A DNA stretch of 64,000 bases from Pseudomonas sp. B20(2017) (lineage in GTDB: Bacteria; Pseudomonadota; Gammaproteobacteria; Pseudomonadales; Pseudomonadaceae). A program made the position numbers and the translations under genes. Under the pieces are notes generated by a model, which saw nothing but the letters and a program-made list of their open reading frames with translations, was not told where the DNA came from and searched no databases. Below are positions 18,181 through 27,072 of this stretch, in pieces; position 1 is the stretch's first letter; every line of letters begins with the position of its first letter. The stretch is taken from assembly GCF_002113125.1 (NCBI RefSeq), contig NZ_NEJP01000012.1, forward strand, positions 124,001 through 188,000, read 5' to 3'.

Positions 18181-19194
18181 TTACAGCAGTCCTGCCTGGG
18201 TCATCAACTCGACGGCTTTCTTGCTGTCGAGCTTCGATGCATCGACTTTCGGCGCGTCCAGATCCTTCAACGGCACCAGTTTCGGGTTGGAACCGGCGTC
18301 CTTGCCTACGGCGTATTCAAAAGAGTTGCCGGTGCGCAGCACTTCCTGGCCCTGCTTGCCGGTGATGTATTGGAGGAACTTCTGCGCGTCTTCCTGGTGT
18401 TTGCTGGAAGCCAGCACGCCACCACCGGAAATACTCACGAAGGCACCCGGATCCTGATGTCTGAAGTAGTGCAGGGCGGTGTTCTTGCTGTTTTCGCCGG
18501 TCTTGGCCTGATCGACGAACGCGTAATAGTGATAGATCACGCCGCTGTCGACTTGCCCGGCGTTCACTGCTTTGAGCACCGAACTGTTACCACGGTAGGC
18601 GGTGAAGTTGGCTTTCATGCCTTTGAGCCATTCGAGGGTGGCGGCTTCGCCTTTCTGTTCCAGCACGGCGGCGACGATGGCCTGGAAGTCCGCCCCCGCA
18701 GGCGACGCAGCCCAGCGACCTTTCCAGGCCGGGCTTGCGAGGTCCATCAGGGATTTGGGCAGGTCTTTTTCCGGCAGTTTGGCCGGGTTGTAGACGAACA
18801 CCGTGGAGCGTGCGGCGATGCCGACCCATTGGCCGTGGGCCGGGCGATACGCCGCGTCGACTTGCTCGAGAGTCGCCGGGGCCACGGGTGCGAACAGCTT
18901 GGCGTTGTCCACCAGCACCATGGCCGGGGAGTTTTCCGTCAGGAATACATCTGCCGGAGACGCCGCGCCTTCTTGCACGATCTGGTTGCCCATTTCCGTG
19001 TCATCGCCGTTGCGCACCGTGACCGGAATCCCGGTTTCTTCGGTGAACCCGGCCACCCAGGCCTTGGTCAGGGTTTCGTGCTGGGCGTTGTAGACCACAA
19101 GGCCCACGGAATCGGCAGCGAAGGCCTGTCCAGCAGCGAGCAGCGCGGTCGCGAGGGCGGCCTGTTTCAGAAACGACGGAAGGGATGGACTCAT
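18181..19194 (-). CDS. Periplasmic ferric iron binding protein
   Basis: 337 residues from the ATG at 19194, which has AGGAG 12 bases upstream; a start 12 codons earlier lacks a site. A signal peptide with core AALATALLAAGQAFA is cleaved near AFA-ADS. The mature start LVVYNAQHETLTKAW and the later YHYYAFVD, carrying the tyrosine pair that coordinates Fe3+, are typical of the FbpA/SfuA transferrin-like family. It captures ferric iron in the periplasm and delivers it to the permease. A Fur box lies 54 bases upstream, so iron-repressed expression is likely. Confidence 0.93.
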   Translation of the reverse strand: MSPSLPSFLKQAALATALLAAGQAFAADSVGLVVYNAQHETLTKAWVAGFTEETGIPVTVRNGDDTEMGNQIVQEGAASPADVFLTENSPAMVLVDNAKLFAPVAPATLEQVDAAYRPAHGQWVGIAARSTVFVYNPAKLPEKDLPKSLMDLASPAWKGRWAASPAGADFQAIVAAVLEQKGEAATLEWLKGMKANFTAYRGNSSVLKAVNAGQVDSGVIYHYYAFVDQAKTGENSKNTALHYFRHQDPGAFVSISGGGVLASSKHQEDAQKFLQYITGKQGQEVLRTGNSFEYAVGKDAGSNPKLVPLKDLDAPKVDASKLDSKKAVELMTQAGLL

Positions 19195-19247
19195 GGCGTG
19201 ACAGCTCCTGTTTTTAGACGTTATGGGCAAGCACCCGCGCAGGTTTC

Positions 19248-19266
19248 AATGCGAATGATTTGCATA
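19248..19266 (-). promoter_or_regulatory. Candidate Fur box
   Basis: The 19 bases AATGCGAATGATTTGCATA fit the pseudomonad Fur operator pattern of overlapping NAT(A/T)AT hexamers around a central AATGAT. The box lies 54 bases before the ATG of the ferric-binding protein gene. A further GCAAATGAGAA run at about 19293-19303 could be a weaker second element. This predicts repression of the iron-import operon when iron is plentiful. Confidence 0.72.
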
Positions 19267-19366
19267 TGTTGGCTGGCTGGCAATGTAGAGAGGCAAATGA
19301 GAAAAAAACGTCAAAGAAACCGTTAATACATGTCATTGCCATTCAGGTTAGCAGTCACTTGAGAGG

Positions 19367-19389
19367 AACGCCGGGCAATGCCCGGCGTT
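19367..19389 (+). terminator. Strong hairpin, possible terminator
   Basis: A perfect 10-base-pair stem (AACGCCGGGC / GCCCGGCGTT) with a 3-base loop is followed by GTTTT on the plus strand. It may end plus-strand transcription or mark the end of the decayed arnT copy region; no intact plus-strand gene precedes it. Confidence 0.5.
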
Positions 19390-19501
19390 GTTTTGCAGAA
19401 GATTTGCGAGGGGACAGCGTGGGAACGCAGAACCGCTGTATGCGCAGCCGGGCGCGTGCCGGTCAACAGGTCATGGCTGGCTCTGTGGAAAGATGAAGAT
19501 C

Positions 19502-19983
19502 TGCCCATGCCGCAGGCCACGCCCAGCAGTGCCCAACTGCCCAACCGGGCGCGCGGGTTACGAGCGTCGATGGCAAACCACACGGCCACCAGACTCAGAT
19601 TGACCCACAGGGTGAATTGCGGATCGAGGTTGCATACCCGGCCTGGCCGGCAATCAGCCCGAAGCTCATGTACAGCAGTGCTCTGGTGCTGCTGATTCGC
19701 GGGCTGTTCCACAGCTGGCGCGCCATCAAGTAAGTCAGCCAGACACTGGAATGCCCATGAAATGCGGGGCCACCCAGTTCCCGCTCAGCAGCATTTCCTG
19801 GCTGATCTGGCCGTAGCGGGTTTCATCGGGGATCCACAGACCGTGGGTCATCAACGGCAGCAGATAAAACACTACAAAAGCCAGGACCAGGCAGGGGATG
19901 GCCCAACGCTCGATCGAAGTAGCTGGCCGGGTTTGCTGGAAATGACGGGCAGCGTGTCGCAGCGGATTGTTTTCAGACGTCAT
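19502..19983 (-). pseudogene. Decayed second copy of arnT
   Basis: From the ATG at 19983 the frame gives about 80 residues that closely match ArnT, including the catalytic loop HGLWIPDETRYGQISQEML, then runs into a stop after about 82 residues. Compared with the intact ArnT in this window, about 55 codons are missing after HFM. A second block (ARQLWN...LLYMSF...AGQAGYA) follows. A one-base loss shifts the frame before LDPQFTLWVNLSLVAVWF, and the match stops at ACGMG. The C-terminal two thirds are gone. The neighbouring Ais-type phosphatase suggests this was once part of an arnT-ais unit. Confidence 0.88.
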
Positions 19984-20098
19984 GACAAAGCCTTGTGTCG
20001 CGCGAATGGAATAAATGTCTATTAAAAATAAACGAAGGCTGGTTCGGATTAGTTGAGGTTGAAGTTTGTGCTTGTGATGTAAAAAGGCAGAAAGATGA

Positions 20099-20749
20099 TC
20101 AAGGGCGAACCGCAGGCCATGCGTCGGCATTCATGATGCCCAACACTTTCAACTGTCCCTTTTCATTAATGCGAACAAACAAGGTGCTGCCATATTCAGC
20201 GCCGGCCGCGTGAGGGAAACCGGTCTGTTTTTCGAAGTCGCTGATGCAGCCACTGTGGGTGACCAGTACCAGATTGTGTTGTGCAGCCTTGTGCGCGACC
20301 ACGTCATCACGCAGCGTCGGACCGCAGGTCGCCAGCCAGTCCTGGGTACTCGCATCCTGGCCGAACATGAAACGCGCCGTTTGTGCGGTCCGGGTCAGCG
20401 GGCTGCTCAACACTTGTGCCTGCTGCATGCCCAGATGCACGAAACCTTTGCCAACCGTAGCCGCTGCCGTGCTGCCCACTCGGGTGATGCCGTCCGCCGG
20501 CCCGAGGCAAAGGTTGTCCGAGCGATCACAGCGTTCGGTGTGCCGTACCAATGCGACCACCTCACCGGCCTGCCAGGCCTTTGTCCATTCGGCGGTGATG
20601 GCTTTGTCAGCGTGCGCCAGATCGAGGGGCGTTCTGGGCCACCAGACAAAGCCGCTGACCAGAGCCGCCGCCAGTACCGATCCCGTGACCGTCAACAAGG
20701 TGCGAGGGCGCCGCGCCCGGCGCTGTTTGTAAGTCGCTGCTAATTGCAT
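20099..20749 (-). CDS. Ais-like histidine phosphatase, membrane-anchored or secreted
   Basis: 216 residues from the ATG at 20749. An N-terminal basic stretch and one hydrophobic segment (about 18-36) look like a signal anchor, placing the catalytic domain in the periplasm. The histidine-phosphatase core has RHTER with the phospho-accepting His70, SSPLTRT (Arg120) and VTHSG (His165). Ais/PmrG-type enzymes dephosphorylate LPS core heptose and are coregulated with arn genes. The neighbouring arnT relic supports this assignment. The substrate is inferred; a general acid phosphatase is possible. Confidence 0.82.
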   Translation of the reverse strand: MQLAATYKQRRARRPRTLLTVTGSVLAAALVSGFVWWPRTPLDLAHADKAITAEWTKAWQAGEVVALVRHTERCDRSDNLCLGPADGITRVGSTAAATVGKGFVHLGMQQAQVLSSPLTRTAQTARFMFGQDASTQDWLATCGPTLRDDVVAHKAAQHNLVLVTHSGCISDFEKQTGFPHAAGAEYGSTLFVRINEKGQLKVLGIMNADAWPAVRP

Positions 20750-20869
20750 GTGTCCTTCCACGGTCCGCCGATGAATATCGCCGGGATGAATGTCCGGCGA
20801 TTTAATCAACTTCAAAAATGGCTTACTTGAATGCTGGCTGAACATTAAGTTTGAGCGCGTGGGGCGGCA

Positions 20870-20905
20870 GTGAAGAACTTGTGAAAAATTCGCCAGTCTG
20901 TGAAA
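20870..20905 (+). promoter_or_regulatory. 11-base-spaced direct repeat, candidate response-regulator site
   Basis: The hexamers GTGAAG (20870) and GTGAAA (20881) are spaced exactly 11 bases start to start, the geometry of OmpR/PhoB-family binding sites. A third GTGAAA begins at 20900. They sit in the 327-base AT-rich gap between the phosphatase gene and the divergent sensor-kinase gene. On the minus strand the second copy reads TTTTTCAC, which recalls ColR-type sites. Confidence 0.45.
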
Positions 20906-21076
20906 AGTGCAACTAATCGGGTAATTGATAAATAAACTCAAATCCTCGTTTTGTTTCAAAAGAGCCATACCCAATGTTGACGTTTGCGGTGAAGCTGGTG
21001 GCCTCCGGCGCTGAAAACAGTGAAGGCCTGTAGCTGTCCGGAACGTCTTGAACCCGTGGTGGAGTCGTCGAAACGA

Positions 21077-22390
21077 ATGGATCTCAAGCAAAGCCTCACT
21101 AAACGGATCGTCATCGTGTTCGCCTTGATGAGTGCCTTCGTGGCCGGGGTGTTTGCGCTGGGAATCGTGGCCACGGTGCATGTGGTGGAACACCGCTTGA
21201 CCACCACCACGTTGAGCGGCGGTCTGCACCGGTTGCTGGCGATGGATGACATCAGTCGCTGGAGCCATCGACCGGAGAAAAGTGAACTGTTTTTCTTCGA
21301 AGGCGGGCCCGGTCCGATGGCGCTTGTCCCGTCGCTGGCGGCACTGTCGCCGGGTTTTCAGGAAGTCATGTTCGACGGCGACGATTTCTTCGCCATGGTC
21401 GAGGTCGTGGGGGGACGAAAATATGTGTTGCTGCGCGACCAGGAAAGTCTCGAAAAGCGTGAGAGGCTGCTGTTTATTGTGGTCACTGTCGGATTCATCC
21501 TGAGCATCCTGTTGGCGATAGCGCTCGGGCGATTGCTTGCGCGGCGGGTGATGGCGCCGGTCATACGTCTGGCGCGTCAGGTCCGCCACCGCGATCAGTT
21601 ACTGGTGCTGGCACCCCCATTGCACCCCGATTACGCGGCGGATGAGGTCGGGGAGCTGGCGCTTTCTTTCGATCAGACACTGGGCCGTTTGCGCGAAACA
21701 CTGAACCGCGAAAAGCTGTTCACCAGCGATGTCAGTCACGAATTGCGCACGCCGTTGATGGTACTCGGTGGCTCCTGCGAGTTACTGCTGGCCAATCCAT
21801 CGCTCGATACCCGTTCTGCTGCACAGGTCAATCGCATCGCCCGGGCCAGCCATGAAATGCGCCAGTTGGTCGAGACGTTTCTCATGCTCGCCCGCGCGCA
21901 GGAAGATGGTGGCGGTGACATCTGCGTTTCGCTCAACGATGTCGCGCAGGCGCAGAGTGAAATCTGGGGGCGACTGGTGCGGGAAAAGGGCCTGGATTTT
22001 TTCTGTGACATCGAACCGGGTGGCGACGGGCGTTACAACCAGACTTTTCTGCAATCGGTGATGGGCAATCTGTTGCGTAACGCCTGGCATTACACCGATA
22101 GCGGTTTTGTCCGGTTGATCGTCAGGGAGGGCGGATTTGTCGTCGAAGACAGCGGCATCGGCATTCCCGAGGCGCGGCGTCAGGCGATGTTCCAGCCATT
22201 CGTGCGCGGCGACGAGCGTCGTGGCGAAGGGCTGGGTCTGGGGTTGTCGCTGGTGCAGCGGATTTGCACCCGTGAAGGCTGGCAGGTGGAACTCGTGACC
22301 CGGGAGCCCAACGGTTGTCGATTTACCGTCACGCTGAAATCTGCGAGTCAGGATGCCGGTGGGCAACCCCGCGAACTGCCGGCGGCCTGA
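21077..22390 (+). CDS. Orphan two-component sensor histidine kinase
   Basis: 437 residues from the ATG at 21077. TM1 (about 10-34) and TM2 (about 131-151) flank a roughly 95-residue periplasmic domain with acidic clusters (ELFFFEGG, DGDDFF). HAMP-like linker, H-box DVSHELRTPL with His221, N-box NLLRNAWHY, G-boxes DSGIGIP and GEGLGLGLSLV are intact. No response regulator gene is adjacent. The 3' end overlaps the convergent pqiC gene by 43 bases. Position beside LPS-phosphatase and arnT sequences suggests it senses envelope stress, metal or cationic peptides, but the ligand is unknown. Confidence 0.87.
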   Translation: MDLKQSLTKRIVIVFALMSAFVAGVFALGIVATVHVVEHRLTTTTLSGGLHRLLAMDDISRWSHRPEKSELFFFEGGPGPMALVPSLAALSPGFQEVMFDGDDFFAMVEVVGGRKYVLLRDQESLEKRERLLFIVVTVGFILSILLAIALGRLLARRVMAPVIRLARQVRHRDQLLVLAPPLHPDYAADEVGELALSFDQTLGRLRETLNREKLFTSDVSHELRTPLMVLGGSCELLLANPSLDTRSAAQVNRIARASHEMRQLVETFLMLARAQEDGGGDICVSLNDVAQAQSEIWGRLVREKGLDFFCDIEPGGDGRYNQTFLQSVMGNLLRNAWHYTDSGFVRLIVREGGFVVEDSGIGIPEARRQAMFQPFVRGDERRGEGLGLGLSLVQRICTREGWQVELVTREPNGCRFTVTLKSASQDAGGQPRELPAA

Positions 22391-22899
22391 CTGATCATGG
22401 CGGCCAGGCGCCTGACGTTGTTCTGCTGGGCTGTCACCAGATCGTCGATGGTTGGCCCGGAGGGCGTCTGCAAGACGGACCGGCAGGCGACCAGACCATT
22501 GTCACCTGCGTCGGCCTGGCGCAAACGCCATTTGACGTCGATCAACCCGTATTGGCCGGGAATGGAATCGAAACGTTGCACATCAATGCGTACCGACACC
22601 TTACGCTGGCCGCCGGCATTGCTCAGCTGATCCGCCAGAGCACTGCGCAATTCATCGCCCAGGCTGGCGCCCCACCATTCTGTTTCAAGAATCGCCAGGC
22701 CGCTGTTGCCCTGGCGGATGACGATCTGCGGCCGGTCGACCTGCGGCGGGACGCTGATGCCTTCGATGGTGATTTCACCGGCTGACTTCCCGGCCGGCGG
22801 CTGCGCCGGGGTCAGCGTGTGGAAGCTGATCGGGTCGCTGCGGCAGGCACCCAACAGCAGGCATGCAGCGAGCACGGTGAACTTCAGCGGTAAAGCCAT
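22348..22899 (-). CDS. pqiC: PqiC-like outer-membrane lipoprotein
   Basis: 183 residues. Lipoprotein signal with lipobox LLGAC (Cys near residue 19), then the ABC-type transport auxiliary (YmbA/PqiC, formerly DUF330) fold beginning PISFHTLTP. With PqiB it forms a trans-envelope conduit for lipids or hydrophobic compounds; PqiC caps the PqiB needle at the outer membrane. AGGAG precedes the ATG and the gene starts 16 bases after pqiB ends. Confidence 0.9.
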   Translation of the reverse strand: MALPLKFTVLAACLLLGACRSDPISFHTLTPAQPPAGKSAGEITIEGISVPPQVDRPQIVIRQGNSGLAILETEWWGASLGDELRSALADQLSNAGGQRKVSVRIDVQRFDSIPGQYGLIDVKWRLRQADAGDNGLVACRSVLQTPSGPTIDDLVTAQQNNVRRLAAMISQAAGSSRGCPPAS

Positions 22900-22915
22900 G
22901 GGACAGCTCCTGTGC

Positions 22916-24571
22916 TCAGTTGCGTGGCGGCCCTTTCAGATCCGACGGCGCGGCGTTGTCGGGACGGCCACGAATCAGCGATTCCGGATGGCGACCCAGA
23001 TAATCGGACAATTCACGCAGCGAACGTGACATGCGTCCGAGTTCGTCGAGGGTGCGGGTCAGTTGTTCGCGTTGCGGCGAATCCTCGGCCAGGGTCGAGC
23101 TGGCCGATTGCAGGGTCTTGCTCACGTCGGCGAGGGTGGTCTGCACACCGGGCAAGGTCTTGGCATTGAATTGGGTCAGGCCTTTGCGCAATTCCACGAG
23201 GTTGCTGTCGAGGTTGCCGGCGATACGTTCCACCGGCAACTTGTTGAGCTTGTCGATCATCGCTTCAAGCTTTTCCTGCAACTGTTCGAGACTGCCTGGG
23301 AGAGTAGGAATGGCAATCGGTCGGGCACTGGCATCGAACGGGACTTTCTCTGCCTTCGGAAAGAAATCCAGTGCGATATACAGTTGGCCCGTCAACAGGT
23401 TGCCGCTGCGGGCCTGGGCGCGCAGGCCATTTTCAACGAAGGTGCCGATCAGGCGCACGGCCGCCGCTTCGTCCTCGGGATCATGCTTGAGCACCTTGAG
23501 CATTTTGATATGAGCCTGGCCCAGGCGCTGCGGATAAATCACGATCCCGACATTGACCGGGAAGCTGCGTTTTTTCTCGTCGAAATCCAGATTGACGCTG
23601 ACCACACGACCGATTTCAACACCGAGGAACTCCACCGGGGCGTCGACCTTGAGCCCGCGCAAGGCCTGATCAAAGCGCAGGGCCAGGTATTGCGGTTTGC
23701 CGTTGGGCGGGGCGAGGGCGGCAACCTGATCGTCGAACAGATCGAAGGTCTTCTGCTCGGCGGCGGCCACATCATTGGGGCTGTATTCCGGCGCACGGAA
23801 GGCGATACCACCGACCAGCAACGTCGACAGTGATTCGGTCTTGACCGCGAAACCATTGGCGCCGACGTTGACATCGATCCCGCTGGCATTCCAGAACCGG
23901 GTGTTTTCGGTCACATAGGCATCATTGGGCGCATGGACGAAAATCTCGATGTCCACGCCTTTGCCGTCAGCATCCAGCGCATAGGCGACGACTTGTCCGA
24001 CCGGAATCTTGCGGTAATAGACCGGGGAGCCAATGTCCAGTGATCCCAGGTCCTGGGTGTGCAGTTTGAAGCGTTTGCCCGGCTCGCCGTAGGTGATCGG
24101 CGGAGGGTTTTCCAGGCCTGCGAAATGTTTGGAGCGGCTGTTGGACTGACCGATGTCGGCGCCGACATAGTCGCCCGAGAGCAGGGTGTCGATGCCTGAC
24201 ACGCCACCGGCACCGATGCGCGGGCGCACGACCCAGAATTGCGAATCCTTGCGGGTGAAGGTCTCGGCCTGCTTGGACAATTTGATCGTGGCGTTGACGC
24301 TTTTCTGGTCGTCGCTCAACTCGACATCCGTTACGTGGCCGATTACCACGTTGCGGTATTTGACTTCGGTCTTGTTGGCGGTCAGACCGCTGCCGGTCTT
24401 GAAGGTGACAACGATGGTCGGGCCTTCCTGCATCAGGTTGTGCACCACCAGCGAAATGCCCACCAGCACCGCGACGATGGGCACGATCCACACCAGCGAG
24501 ATACTGAAACGCCGGGTCTTGATCGGCGCCTGGCCGGGTGTTCGCGGTTGATCGGCTGCTGACGACTCCAT
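22916..24571 (-). CDS. pqiB: PqiB, MCE-domain envelope-spanning protein
   Basis: 551 residues from the ATG at 24571, which has GGAGG 8 bases upstream. One N-terminal membrane helix (about 26-48) is followed by three MlaD/MCE domains, each opening with a run such as VTFKTGSGLTANKTEVKYRNVVIGHV. A long helical C-terminal region (about 430-530) forms the needle. Length matches PqiB. A pqiA membrane gene, usual upstream, is absent; the next gene upstream belongs to polyamine metabolism. Confidence 0.93.
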   Translation of the reverse strand: MESSAADQPRTPGQAPIKTRRFSISLVWIVPIVAVLVGISLVVHNLMQEGPTIVVTFKTGSGLTANKTEVKYRNVVIGHVTDVELSDDQKSVNATIKLSKQAETFTRKDSQFWVVRPRIGAGGVSGIDTLLSGDYVGADIGQSNSRSKHFAGLENPPPITYGEPGKRFKLHTQDLGSLDIGSPVYYRKIPVGQVVAYALDADGKGVDIEIFVHAPNDAYVTENTRFWNASGIDVNVGANGFAVKTESLSTLLVGGIAFRAPEYSPNDVAAAEQKTFDLFDDQVAALAPPNGKPQYLALRFDQALRGLKVDAPVEFLGVEIGRVVSVNLDFDEKKRSFPVNVGIVIYPQRLGQAHIKMLKVLKHDPEDEAAAVRLIGTFVENGLRAQARSGNLLTGQLYIALDFFPKAEKVPFDASARPIAIPTLPGSLEQLQEKLEAMIDKLNKLPVERIAGNLDSNLVELRKGLTQFNAKTLPGVQTTLADVSKTLQSASSTLAEDSPQREQLTRTLDELGRMSRSLRELSDYLGRHPESLIRGRPDNAAPSDLKGPPRN

Positions 24572-24667
24572 CCATGACCTCCAGGGTTTATTGGGCAACG
24601 AGCGTCAGGAACGCAAAAGCACCTCATCAATATAGAAGTGCTTCGCGATAGAGCAAATGTTGAGGCG

Positions 24668-25969
24668 TCAGCCGAGCATTTCCCGCAGGCGATACCAGAA
24701 CATGCCCAGTGCCAGCAGTGGCGAACGCAGCGCCGGGCCGCCGGGGAAGGTCATGTGCGGCACATTGCTGAACACGTCCATGCCTTGGCTGTGCCCGGCA
24801 TGAATCGCTTCGCCCAGCAGTTTGGCGCACCAGTGGGTGACGTTCAGGCCGTGGCCGGAATAGCCTTGGGCATAGAACACGTTCGGGTGTTGCTTGAGTC
24901 GACCGACCTGCGGGAAGCGGTTGGCGGTGATGCCGATCTTGCCGCCCCACTGATAGTCGATGTGCGCATCCGCCAGTTGCGGGAACACCTTGAGCATCTT
25001 CGGTCGCATGTAGGCGGCGATGTCCGCCGGATCCCGTCCCGAATAATGGCAGGCGCCGCCGAACAGCAAGCGCCGGTCTGCCGAGAGCCGGTAATAATCG
25101 AGGCCGACTTTCTGGTCGCATAGCGCCAGATCCTGCGGGATCAGCTCGGCGGCGCGCTCCGCTGACAGTGGTTCGGTGGCGATGATGTAACTGCCGGCGG
25201 GCAGTACCTTGCCGCTGAGTCGTTGTTCGAGTTCGTCCAGGTGCGCATTGCAGCCGAGCACCAGGTTGCCGGCGCGTACGGTGCCGCTCTGGGTGCGCAC
25301 TTGAACGGTCGGTCCATGGACGATTTCCAGCACAGGGCTCTGCTCGAAAATCCGCACCCCGAGTGAGGCTGCCAGCCGCGCTTCGCCCTGGACCAGATCC
25401 AATGGGTGCAGGTGCCCCGAGCCCATGTCGATCAGGCCACCCTTGTAGACGCCCGCGTTCACTACTTGTCGGCGGATGTCTGCGGGGGCGACCAGATGCG
25501 TTGCATGGCGGTAACCCAGCTCCGCCAGGCTGTCCTGCTCGGCCTTGAAGGCGTCGAACTGCGCCGGCGTGTTGGCCAGTTCGCAGAAGCCCCAGCGCAG
25601 GTCGCATTCGATGGCGTTGTCGGTGATGCGCTGGCGCACCAGCTCCACCGAATCAATCCCGGCCCGGTGCAGGTAGCGCACGCCTTCGCTGCCGACATGC
25701 CGGGCGAAACCTTCGACGTCATGACCGATGCCGCGAATCAACTGTCCGCCGTTGCGCCCGCTGGCGCCCCAGCCGATGCGCCGCGCTTCGAGCAGGATCA
25801 CCGAGAGCCCGCGTTGCGCGAGTTCGATCGCGGTGTTGACGCCGGTGAAGCCGCCGCCGATCACGCAGACATCGGCGATCAAGTCGCCATCCAGTTGCAG
25901 ATACGGGGTGCTGGTCCGGGCCGAAGCCGCGTAGTAGGAGTGGGCGTGTTCCTGGGTGTACTGATTCAT
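24668..25969 (-). CDS. Gamma-glutamylputrescine oxidase-like FAD oxidoreductase (PuuB/PauB)
   Basis: 433 residues from the ATG at 25969. DAO-family flavoprotein with FAD motif VCVIGGGFTGVNTAIELA (about residues 34-51), the RIGWGASGRNGGQ segment and a C-terminal GYSGHGLNVTHWCAKLLGEAI. In polyamine degradation it oxidises gamma-glutamylputrescine to an aldehyde. Its ATG overlaps the stop of the periplasmic polyamine-binding protein gene. A GlnA-like synthetase gene of the same pathway lies just upstream. The exact amine used (putrescine, cadaverine, spermidine, ethanolamine-like) cannot be fixed from sequence. Confidence 0.86.
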   Translation of the reverse strand: MNQYTQEHAHSYYAASARTSTPYLQLDGDLIADVCVIGGGFTGVNTAIELAQRGLSVILLEARRIGWGASGRNGGQLIRGIGHDVEGFARHVGSEGVRYLHRAGIDSVELVRQRITDNAIECDLRWGFCELANTPAQFDAFKAEQDSLAELGYRHATHLVAPADIRRQVVNAGVYKGGLIDMGSGHLHPLDLVQGEARLAASLGVRIFEQSPVLEIVHGPTVQVRTQSGTVRAGNLVLGCNAHLDELEQRLSGKVLPAGSYIIATEPLSAERAAELIPQDLALCDQKVGLDYYRLSADRRLLFGGACHYSGRDPADIAAYMRPKMLKVFPQLADAHIDYQWGGKIGITANRFPQVGRLKQHPNVFYAQGYSGHGLNVTHWCAKLLGEAIHAGHSQGMDVFSNVPHMTFPGGPALRSPLLALGMFWYRLREMLG

Positions 25970-27054
25970 TTGTTCGACTTCACTTTGCTCCAGGAACGGG
26001 TCATCAGACGCATGATCGACTGGGGCGGGGTAGAGGAGATGTAGAGCTTGTCGAGGACTTCCTGGGACGGGTAGACCTCGGGGTTGTTGACCAGCTCGGC
26101 ATCCATGAATTGCTTGGCCGCCGGGTTCGGGTTGGCGTAACCGACCGAGGCGCTGACCTTGGCGATCACTTGCGGATCGAGCAGGTAATTGATGAAGGCG
26201 TGGGCTTCCTTGGTGTTGCGGGCATCGGCGGGAATCGCCAGCAGGTCGAACCACAGGTTCGCGCCTTCCTTGGGAATCGAGTAAGCGATGTTCACGCCGT
26301 TCTTGGCTTCCTTGGCGCGGTTGGCGGCCTGGAACACGTCGCCGGAGTAACCGAAAGCCACGCAGATGTCGCCGTTGGCCAGGTCAGACACGTATTTCGA
26401 GGAGTGGAAATAGGTGATGTACGGCCGGATGCTCAGCAGTTTCTCTTCGGCCTTCTTGTAGTCTTCGGGTTTCTCGCTGCGCGGGTCCATGCCCATGTAG
26501 TTGAGGATCGCCGGGAACACTTCATCGGCCGAGTCCATCATCGACACACCGCACTGGGTGAGTTTCTTCAGGTTCTCCGGTTCGAACAGCACGGCCCAGG
26601 AATCGATGTGATCGATGCCCAGCACTTGCTTGACCTTGTCGACGTTGTAGCCAATGCCGTTGGTGCCCCACAGGTACGGCACTGAGTGTTCGTTGCCCGG
26701 GTCGTTCTTCTCAAGCAGGGCCAACAGTTTCGGGTCGAGGTTTTTCCAGTTCGGCAGTTGCGAGCGATCCAGTTTGAGGAACGCGCCGGCCTTTACCTGA
26801 CGGGCGAGAAAGTGGTTGGACGGCACCACCACGTCGTAGCCGGTGCGGCCGGCGAGCAGTTTGCCTTCGAGGGTTTCATTGGAGTCGAAGACGTCGTAGA
26901 TCACCTTGATCCCGCTGGAGGACTGGAAGTCGGCGAGGGTGGTTTCGCCGATGTAATCGGTCCAGTTGTAGACACTGACCTGGGGTTGGGCGAGGGCTCC
27001 GGCACTGCACGCCAGGGCCAGGGCTGCGGGGATCATGGATTTCAACAGACGCAT
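25966..27054 (-). CDS. Periplasmic polyamine-binding protein (PotF/SpuD type)
   Basis: 362 residues from the ATG at 27054 with GAGGTG upstream. The signal peptide core ALALACSAGALA ends near ALA-QPQ, and the mature start VSVYNWTDYIGETTLADFQ is diagnostic of the PotF/SpuD group. It binds putrescine-like amines for an ABC importer, but no permease or ATPase gene is next to it. It may serve a transporter encoded elsewhere or act as a sensor component. It is translationally coupled to the oxidase gene. An unusual in-frame extension upstream is part of the repeat, not coding. Confidence 0.88.
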   Translation of the reverse strand: MRLLKSMIPAALALACSAGALAQPQVSVYNWTDYIGETTLADFQSSSGIKVIYDVFDSNETLEGKLLAGRTGYDVVVPSNHFLARQVKAGAFLKLDRSQLPNWKNLDPKLLALLEKNDPGNEHSVPYLWGTNGIGYNVDKVKQVLGIDHIDSWAVLFEPENLKKLTQCGVSMMDSADEVFPAILNYMGMDPRSEKPEDYKKAEEKLLSIRPYITYFHSSKYVSDLANGDICVAFGYSGDVFQAANRAKEAKNGVNIAYSIPKEGANLWFDLLAIPADARNTKEAHAFINYLLDPQVIAKVSASVGYANPNPAAKQFMDAELVNNPEVYPSQEVLDKLYISSTPPQSIMRLMTRSWSKVKSNK

Positions 27055-27072
27055 ATCGACACCTCTTCGATT

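Noticed and set aside
20099..21589. Phosphatase extended to 496 residues
   Set aside because: The extension is antisense to the sensor kinase and the intergenic region; the ATG at 20749 starts the real protein.
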